Part shown: positions 14,083 to 20,568 of the stretch, piece after piece
How the letters are laid out: the number at the start of each line of letters is the position of its first letter
Position numbering within the stretch: position 1 is the stretch's first letter
NCBI GenBank assembly: GCA_910587995.1
Contig: CAJUNS010000031.1
Span: 1 to 30,009, forward strand
Direction: 5' to 3'
Length of the DNA: 30,009 bases
Source of the DNA: an uncultured Oscillospiraceae bacterium
Lineage (GTDB): Bacteria; Bacillota_A; Clostridia; Oscillospirales; Acutalibacteraceae
Made by a program: the position numbers and the translations under genes
The notes under the pieces: model-generated
Database searches by the model: none
Seen by the model: the letters and a program-made list of their open reading frames with translations, nothing else
Told to the model about the DNA's origin: nothing

Positions 14083-17000
14083 ATGGTCAGTAGGATTTAT
14101 GTGGAAAAGAAAAAGGGCTATGACGTGGAGGCCGCCGGCCTCTTGGCCGACTTGAAGCAAAGCCTGGGCCTTGGGGGCCTATGCGGGCTGCGTATTTTGA
14201 ACCGGTACGACGTGGAGGGTCTGTCCCCCCAGCAGTTCCAGGCTGGGGTAGAGGCGGTTCTCTCCGAGCCCAATGTGGACCAGGTGTTTCCGGAAGACTA
14301 CCCCCTGCCGGAGGACCACCGCTGGTTTGTCACCGAGTATCTTCCCGGCCAGTTCGACCAGCGGGCCGATTCCGCCGCTCAATGCATCCAGCTGCTTACC
14401 GGCGGCGAACGCCCTTTGTGCCGCACCGCCAAGCTCATCGGCCTAAAAGGGGACTGCGGCCAGGAGGACTTTGCCCGGGTGAAGTCTTACCTGATCAACC
14501 CGGTGGAGTGCCGGGAGGCCTCTATGGACAAGCCCGCCACGCTGGCAATGGAAAGCCCCAACCCGCCGGATGTGGCCCGGATTGAGGGCTTTACCGGCTG
14601 GGACGAGGGGGAGATGAAACAGTTTTACGGCTCCATGGGCTTTGCCATGACCCTCTCCGACCTGCTCTTCTGCCAGGAGTATTTCCGGGACCAGGAGCGC
14701 CGGGACCCCTCCCTGACCGAGCTGCGGGTCATCGACACCTATTGGAGCGACCATTGCCGCCACACCACCTTCCTCACCCGGCTGAACCAGATTAAGGTGG
14801 AGGATGGCCCCTTGCGGGAGGCTGTGGAAAAGGCCCTGACGGATTATCTCTCCCTGCGGGGAGAGCTCTATGGCCCGGACACGGACAGGCCGGTCTCTTT
14901 GATGGATATGGCCACCATCGGCGGCAAGTACCTGAGCAAAAAGGGCCTCTGCCCGGACCTGGACGTAAGCGAGGAGATCAACGCCTGCTCCATTGAAGCG
15001 TCCGTCACAGTGGACGGAGAGACCCAGCCCTGGCTGATTCAGTTTAAAAATGAGACCCACAACCATCCCACGGAGATTGAGCCCTTCGGCGGGGCCGCCA
15101 CCTGCTTGGGCGGGGCCATTCGAGACCCCCTCTCTGGCCGGGCTTACGTCTATCAGGCCATGCGGGTCACCGGCTCCGGCGACCCCACGCTGCCCATTGA
15201 GGCCACCCTGCACGGCAAGCTGCCCAGCCGGAAGATCACCACCGGCGCGGCGCAGGGCTATTCCAGCTATGGCAACCAGGTGGGTCTGGCCACCGGTCAG
15301 GTTACGGAGCTCTACGACCCCGGCTATGTGGCCAAGCGCCTGGAAATCGGCGCGGTGGTGGGAGCCTCTCCCAAGGAAAACGTGCGCCGGGAGCGGCCCG
15401 CCCCGGGAGATGTAATTGTCCTGCTGGGCGGGGCCACCGGCCGTGACGGCATTGGCGGGGCTACCGGCTCCAGCATGGCCCACACAGAGAAGTCCGTGGA
15501 GGTCTGCGGGGCGCAGGTGCAAAAGGGCAATCCGCCCACCGAGCGGAAAATTCAGCGGCTCTTCCGGGAGCCCGCCGCGGCCAAGCTCATCAAGCGCTGC
15601 AACGACTTCGGCGCGGGCGGCGTGTGCGTGGCCATTGGCGAGCTGGCCCCGGGCCTTACCATCGACCTGGACAAGGTCCCGAAAAAGTATGAGGGCTTGG
15701 ACGGGACCGAGCTGGCCATCTCCGAGAGCCAGGAGCGCATGGCCGTGGTGCTGGCGCCCGAGGACGTGGAGGCGTTCCGGGCCCTGGCGGCGGAGGAGAA
15801 CCTGGACGCCCAGCCCGTGGCCGTGGTGACGGAAGAACCCAGGCTGAAAATGAGCTGGCGGGGGGATCAGGTGGTGGACCTGTCCCGGGCCTTTTTGGAC
15901 ACCAACGGCGTTACCCAGAACGCGGAGGCGGTGATCGCCGCGCCGGAGGGAGCGGACTACCGCACCGCCGTGCCCCAGGCTTTGGCGGGCAAAACCGGCG
16001 GCGAGGCCCTGCTGGCCAACATGGCCCGGCTGGAGGTCTGCGGCCAAAAGGGTTTGGTAGAGCGGTTTGACTCCAGCATTGGCGCGGCCACGGTGCTGAT
16101 GCCCTACGCGGGCCGCTACCAGTTAACGCCCGAGGAGGCCATGGTGGCAAAGGTGCCGGTGCTTGCCGGCGAGACCGACGACGCTACCGCCATGAGCTAT
16201 GGTTACATTCCCGGGGTGAGCAAGTATTCCCCCTTTATGGGCGCGGCCTACGCAGTGGTGGAGAGCCTCTCCAAGCTGGCCGCCGTAGGCGCGGACCCCT
16301 TGACCGCCCGGCTGACCTTCCAGGAATACTTCCCCCGCCTGCACCAGGACCCGGTCCGCTGGGGCCAGCCCGCCGCCGCCCTGCTGGGGGCCCTCAGCGC
16401 CCAGACCGGCATGGGCCTGCCCGCCATTGGCGGCAAGGACAGCATGTCCGGCTCCTTTGAGGATTTGGATGTGCCGCCCACTTTGGTGAGCTTTGCCCTG
16501 TGCATGACCAAGGCCAGCCGCACCCTTTCCGCCTGTGTGCGGCATCCGGGGACCCAGCTGGTGCTGCTGCGGGTTCCGGCGGAAGAGAACGGCATGCCCC
16601 ACTGGCCCCGGCTGAAGGCCATGTACGAGAGCCTTCTGCGGCACATTCACTGCGGCGATGTGGTAGCCGCCGGGGTAGTGCGGGAAGGCGGCGCGGCGGC
16701 CTGCGCCATGCGCATGTGCTTGGGCAACAAGCTGGGCTTCAAGTTTGAGAAGGGCCTGACCCAGGAGGATCTGTATGCCCCTCTGCAGGGCTCCTTGGTG
16801 GTGGCCCTCTCGGAGGAGGCCCACATAGTCAACGGCACGCTGCTGGGCCGGGCCACCGGCTGCTCCGCGGTGGAGATTGAAGGGGAAAAAATTCCTCTGG
16901 ACCAGGTGGCGGAGGCTTGGACCGGCGTTTTGGAGGGGGTCTTCCCCAGCAGCGCCGCCCCCGCCCCCATGCCCCGGGACGTGCCCCTGTACAGCCAGCG

Positions 17001-17829
17001 CGGCGGTTTGGCCCCGGCGGTACGGTATGCCAAGCCCCGGGTGTTTATTCCGGCGTTCCCGGGCACTAACTGCGAGGTGGACTCTGCCCGGGCTTTTCAA
17101 AAGGCGGGGGCCCTTACCGATGTGCTGGTGGTGCGCAACCTGAGCCCCCAGGACATTGCGGAAACCGTGGAGCGTATGGAAAAGGCCATCCGGGCCAGCC
17201 AGATCATCATGCTGCCCGGCGGCTTTTCCGGCGGCGATGAGCCGGAAGGCTCCGGCAAGTTTATTGCCACCACCTTCCGCAACCCCCGCATTGCCGAGGC
17301 AGTGGCGGACCTGCTGGAAAACCGGGACGGCCTGATGCTGGGCATCTGCAACGGCTTCCAGGCGCTGATTAAGCTGGGCCTGCTGCCCTATGGAACGATT
17401 ACCCAGCCCTCTGCTACCGCGCCCACCTTGACCTTCAACTCCCTGGGCCGCCATGTCAGCCGCATGGTGTACACCCGGGCGGCCAGCGTGAAATCCCCCT
17501 GGCTGCGGGGCGTGAACCCCGGGGACGTGCACACCGTCCCGGTCTCCCACGGCGAGGGCCGGTTTGTGGCGGACGAGGCCGCTTTGGCGCGGCTGATTGA
17601 AAACGGCCAGATCGCCTTCCAGTATGTGGACCCGGACGGAGCGGTAAGCGGAGACATCTTGTGGAACCCCAACGGCTCAGTGTGCGGCATTGAGGGCATC
17701 ACAAGCCCGGATGGGCGTATCCTCGGCAAGATGTGCCACTCAGAGCGCCGGGGCCGGGACCTCTACAAAAATGTGCCCGGACATAAGGACCAGAAGCTGT
17801 TCCAGTCCGGGGTGGAATACTTCCAGTGA
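14083..17829 (+). CDS. purL: phosphoribosylformylglycinamidine synthase, single-chain
   Basis: A 1248-residue enzyme that converts FGAR and glutamine to FGAM in purine synthesis. This is the large form that joins PurS-like, PurL and glutamine amidotransferase parts. The N-terminal PurS-like domain covers about residues 1-150. The synthetase core has FKNETHNHPTEIEPFGGAA (near residue 326), and a second ATP-grasp-like half contains IGGKDSMSGSFED. The C-terminal class I amidotransferase has PAFPGTNCEVDSARAF, PGGFSGGDEPEGSGKF, the nucleophile in LGICNGFQ (C1089) and HGEGRF (H1156). The ATG at 14083 has GGAGGG upstream, and about 65 open codons before it have no such support. A DAHP synthase gene follows after 40 bases. 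Confidence 0.97.
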   Translation: MVSRIYVEKKKGYDVEAAGLLADLKQSLGLGGLCGLRILNRYDVEGLSPQQFQAGVEAVLSEPNVDQVFPEDYPLPEDHRWFVTEYLPGQFDQRADSAAQCIQLLTGGERPLCRTAKLIGLKGDCGQEDFARVKSYLINPVECREASMDKPATLAMESPNPPDVARIEGFTGWDEGEMKQFYGSMGFAMTLSDLLFCQEYFRDQERRDPSLTELRVIDTYWSDHCRHTTFLTRLNQIKVEDGPLREAVEKALTDYLSLRGELYGPDTDRPVSLMDMATIGGKYLSKKGLCPDLDVSEEINACSIEASVTVDGETQPWLIQFKNETHNHPTEIEPFGGAATCLGGAIRDPLSGRAYVYQAMRVTGSGDPTLPIEATLHGKLPSRKITTGAAQGYSSYGNQVGLATGQVTELYDPGYVAKRLEIGAVVGASPKENVRRERPAPGDVIVLLGGATGRDGIGGATGSSMAHTEKSVEVCGAQVQKGNPPTERKIQRLFREPAAAKLIKRCNDFGAGGVCVAIGELAPGLTIDLDKVPKKYEGLDGTELAISESQERMAVVLAPEDVEAFRALAAEENLDAQPVAVVTEEPRLKMSWRGDQVVDLSRAFLDTNGVTQNAEAVIAAPEGADYRTAVPQALAGKTGGEALLANMARLEVCGQKGLVERFDSSIGAATVLMPYAGRYQLTPEEAMVAKVPVLAGETDDATAMSYGYIPGVSKYSPFMGAAYAVVESLSKLAAVGADPLTARLTFQEYFPRLHQDPVRWGQPAAALLGALSAQTGMGLPAIGGKDSMSGSFEDLDVPPTLVSFALCMTKASRTLSACVRHPGTQLVLLRVPAEENGMPHWPRLKAMYESLLRHIHCGDVVAAGVVREGGAAACAMRMCLGNKLGFKFEKGLTQEDLYAPLQGSLVVALSEEAHIVNGTLLGRATGCSAVEIEGEKIPLDQVAEAWTGVLEGVFPSSAAPAPMPRDVPLYSQRGGLAPAVRYAKPRVFIPAFPGTNCEVDSARAFQKAGALTDVLVVRNLSPQDIAETVERMEKAIRASQIIMLPGGFSGGDEPEGSGKFIATTFRNPRIAEAVADLLENRDGLMLGICNGFQALIKLGLLPYGTITQPSATAPTLTFNSLGRHVSRMVYTRAASVKSPWLRGVNPGDVHTVPVSHGEGRFVADEAALARLIENGQIAFQYVDPDGAVSGDILWNPNGSVCGIEGITSPDGRILGKMCHSERRGRDLYKNVPGHKDQKLFQSGVEYFQ

Positions 17830-17869
17830 AAACAGTGCGGCTAAATTTGAAACAGAAAGCGTGATACCC

Positions 17870-18901
17870 ATGTCCATGCAGCTAAACCGCCAGCTTCCCC
17901 AGCCCGCTGAGCTTAAGGCCCAGTATCCCCTCTCGCCCGCCAACCATGCGCTGAAGGCCCAGCGGGACCAGGAGATTCGGGCGGTATTCGAGGGCCGGTC
18001 CGATAAGTTTCTGGTCATTGTGGGCCCCTGCTCCGCCGACAACCAGGACGCGGTGCTGGAATACGTCCACCGGCTGGCCGAGATGAACGAAGCGGTAAAG
18101 GACCGGCTGGTGCTCATCCCCCGGGTGTACACCAACAAGCCCCGCACCACCGGCCAGGGCTACAAGGGTATGCTCCACCAGCCCTCTCCGGACAAAGCCC
18201 CGGACCTTTTGGAGGGCATCATCGCCATCCGGCGCATGCACATCCGGGTAATGGAGGAGTGCGGCCTTACCGCCGCCGACGAGATGCTGTACCCCGAAAA
18301 CCGCAGCTACCTGGACGATGTGCTGTGCTATGAGGCGGTGGGGGCCCGGTCGGTGGAGAACCAGCAGCACCGGCTCACCGCCAGCGGTATGGACATCCCC
18401 GTGGGCATGAAGAACCCCACCAGCGGGGATCTTTCCGTCATGCTCAATTCCATCCAGGCGGCCCAAAGCTCCCACAACTTTTTGTACCGGGGCTGGGACG
18501 CTACCACAGGGGGCAACCCTTTGGCCCATGCCATTTTGCGGGGCGGCGTGGATAAATACGGCACCTGCGTGCCCAACTACCATTATGAGGACCTAATGCG
18601 CCTGTGCCAGCTCTACCAGGGCCGGGACCTGAAAAACCCCGCGGCCATTGTGGATGTGAACCACTCCAACTCGGACAAAAAGTACCGGGAGCAGGCGCGC
18701 ATCGTCAGCGAGGTGCTCCACAGCCGGGGCTATGATCCCCGGGTAAAGGCGCTGGTGAAAGGCGTCATGATCGAGAGCTACCTGGAAGAGGGCTGCCAGC
18801 CCATTGAGGGGGAGCGGGTGTATGGCAAGTCCATTACCGACCCCTGCCTGGGCTGGGCCGATACCCGCAAGCTGCTCTTCTACATTGCCGAAAACGCCTA
18901 G
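17870..18901 (+). CDS. aroF: 3-deoxy-7-phosphoheptulonate (DAHP) synthase, class I
   Basis: A 343-residue enzyme joining phosphoenolpyruvate and erythrose 4-phosphate, the first step of the shikimate pathway to aromatic amino acids. Typical AroF/G/H motifs: VGPCSADN, KPRTTGQGYKGM, GMKNPTSGD and IVDVNHSNSDKK. The paralogue letter cannot be told from the sequence alone, so the symbol is tentative. Start at ATG 17870, with another in-frame ATG two codons later; only a weak GAAAG site precedes them. It lies 40 bases after purL with no promoter or terminator between, so it is probably co-transcribed. A strong terminator follows. Confidence 0.95.
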   Translation: MSMQLNRQLPQPAELKAQYPLSPANHALKAQRDQEIRAVFEGRSDKFLVIVGPCSADNQDAVLEYVHRLAEMNEAVKDRLVLIPRVYTNKPRTTGQGYKGMLHQPSPDKAPDLLEGIIAIRRMHIRVMEECGLTAADEMLYPENRSYLDDVLCYEAVGARSVENQQHRLTASGMDIPVGMKNPTSGDLSVMLNSIQAAQSSHNFLYRGWDATTGGNPLAHAILRGGVDKYGTCVPNYHYEDLMRLCQLYQGRDLKNPAAIVDVNHSNSDKKYREQARIVSEVLHSRGYDPRVKALVKGVMIESYLEEGCQPIEGERVYGKSITDPCLGWADTRKLLFYIAENA

Positions 18902-18934
18902 CCCGGCGGGCCGCTTCCGCCAAGGGCGTTTGAT

Positions 18935-18988
18935 AAAGCTCCCCAAATCAGGCCGTACTGGCGTCCTGGTTTGGGGAGCTTTCTCTTT
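18935..18988 (+). terminator. intrinsic terminator after purL-DAHP synthase
   Basis: An 18-bp stem AAAGCTCCCCAAATCAGG / CCTGGTTTGGGGAGCTTT with one G-U pair and a 12-base loop, then TCTCTTT. Confidence 0.9.
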
Positions 18989-19059
18989 GGGCGCGTCCGC
19001 CCGGCTCGCCTGTTTGTCCACGTATAGTTGGCGGATGGGGTATTAAGAGGGGCGAAGAA

Positions 19060-19150
19060 GGGCGTGTCCGTTTCGGAGAGCTTTTCGTGTTCCCCCCGCC
19101 CGTAGGGCGGGGGGAACACAGATGGTTCTCTCTGTGGTTTGGACACTCCC
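19060..19150 (+). mobile_element. MITE-like palindromic element, copy 5
   Basis: A 91-bp copy with ends GGGCGTGTCC and GGACACTCCC and the same internal GC hairpin. CGAAGAA occurs directly before it (19053-19059) and one base after it (19152-19158), consistent with a decayed 9-bp duplication after a one-base change. It lies just upstream of the alr promoter. Confidence 0.82.
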
Positions 19151-19165
19151 CCGAAGAACGCCGCC

Positions 19166-19194
19166 TTGCCATTCCCTGCCATCCGTGCTATAAT
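19166..19194 (+). promoter_or_regulatory. promoter of alr
   Basis: TTGCCA (19166-19171), a 17-base spacer and perfect TATAAT (19189-19194), about 100 bases before the alr start. Confidence 0.85.
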
Positions 19195-19293
19195 GTACCC
19201 AATGCGTACATGGTAAGGCGCTATGTTTCCTGGCTTGCCGCGCGCTGTTTATGCATCAAGATTACTCCCCGCAAAGGAGGCTGTTTCACCACA

Positions 19294-20484
19294 ATGGAAG
19301 AGATTATCAGAAGGACTTGGGCCGAAATTGATTTAGACGCGCTGGCCCACAATTTCCAGCAGGTCCGCCGCGCCGCCAGCCCAAAAGCCCAGGTTTGCTG
19401 TGTGGTCAAGGCCGATGGCTATGGCCACGGGGCCCAGCGGGTCTCCCGGGAGCTGGAAGCCTTGGGAGCCGCCTGGTTTGCGGTCTCCAACCTGGAAGAG
19501 GCCCTGCAGCTGCGGCAGGAGGGCATCGAAAAGCCCATTTTGGTGCTGGGCTTTACCCCGCCCCGGGAGGCCCCCCTCCTTGCCGGCCGCAATATTTCCC
19601 AGTGCGTCTACTCCACCGCCTATGCCCAGGCCCTTTCGCAAGAGGCTCTCAAAGCTGGCGTGACGGTGAAGGTCCACATAAAAATTGACACGGGCATGAG
19701 CCGCCTGGGCTTCTATTTTCAAGACATCAACCGGGACGAGGCCGCTGTGGAGGAGGTGCGGGCCGCCTGCGCCCTGCCCGGCCTGCGGCCGGAGGGGCTT
19801 TTCTCCCACTTCGCTTCAGCGGACGAAGGCCCCGGCGGGGACGCTTTTACCATGCGCCAATTTGGATGCTTTAAGGAGATGGCCGAGGCCCTGCAGCGGG
19901 CGGGAGTTCCGTTCCAGGTGCGGCACTGCGCCAACTCTGCCGCTGTGTTCGACTATCCCCTCTCCCATTTGGACATGGTGCGGGCCGGGGTGGTGCTCTA
20001 TGGGCTGGCTCCTTCCGCGGACCTGCGGTCCCAGCCGGACCTGCGGCCTGTGCTGGCCCTGCGCTCGGTGGTCTCCCATGTCAAGACCGTGGAGCCCGGA
20101 GCCGCCATCAGCTATGGCCGGACCTTTACCGCCCCGCGCCGGATGCAGGTGGCTACCGTGCCGGTGGGCTATGCGGATGGCTACCCCCGGGCCCTCTCTC
20201 CGGGAGGGGCTCAGGTGCTCATCCACGGGCGGCGCTGTCCGGTGCTGGGGCGCATCTGCATGGACCAACTAATGGCGGACGTGACCGGCCTGGAGGAGAT
20301 TAAGACCGGCGACTGGGTCACTCTCATTGGCCGGGACGGTCAGGAGGAGATTACCGCCGGAGAGGTGGCCGGCTGGGAGGGGACCATTCACTATGAGGTG
20401 GTCTGCGCCCTTTCCAAGCGGGTGCCCCGGGTGTACTTGAAAGGGGGCCGGGTGGACAGCATCTACAACCAGCTGCTGTCCTAA
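19294..20484 (+). CDS. alr: alanine racemase
   Basis: A 396-residue PLP enzyme that interconverts L- and D-alanine for peptidoglycan. The PLP lysine is in CCVVKADGYGHGA (K39) and the catalytic tyrosine in ISYGRTF (Y274). The C-terminal beta domain has RICMDQLMADVT. The ATG at 19294 begins MEEIIRRTWAEIDLDAL, a normal Alr start. AAAGGAGG lies 13 bases upstream, which is long, but no better in-frame start exists. The frame is open back into the mobile element, and that part is not coding. Own promoter and own terminator, so probably monocistronic. Confidence 0.97.
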   Translation: MEEIIRRTWAEIDLDALAHNFQQVRRAASPKAQVCCVVKADGYGHGAQRVSRELEALGAAWFAVSNLEEALQLRQEGIEKPILVLGFTPPREAPLLAGRNISQCVYSTAYAQALSQEALKAGVTVKVHIKIDTGMSRLGFYFQDINRDEAAVEEVRAACALPGLRPEGLFSHFASADEGPGGDAFTMRQFGCFKEMAEALQRAGVPFQVRHCANSAAVFDYPLSHLDMVRAGVVLYGLAPSADLRSQPDLRPVLALRSVVSHVKTVEPGAAISYGRTFTAPRRMQVATVPVGYADGYPRALSPGGAQVLIHGRRCPVLGRICMDQLMADVTGLEEIKTGDWVTLIGRDGQEEITAGEVAGWEGTIHYEVVCALSKRVPRVYLKGGRVDSIYNQLLS

Positions 20485-20502
20485 GAGGCCCGGAAGAAAC
20501 CG

Positions 20503-20537
20503 AACAGGCTGGACCCCGAAGGGTCCAGCCTGTTTTT
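20503..20537 (+). terminator. intrinsic terminator between alr and the surface protein gene
   Basis: A perfect 14-bp stem AACAGGCTGGACCC / GGGTCCAGCCTGTT with loop CGAA and a T-run on the plus strand. It lies between two convergent genes, but the T-run serves alr. Confidence 0.92.
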
Positions 20538-20568
20538 GTGCTGTGAAGCAGCGAAAGCTTCGGACCGT

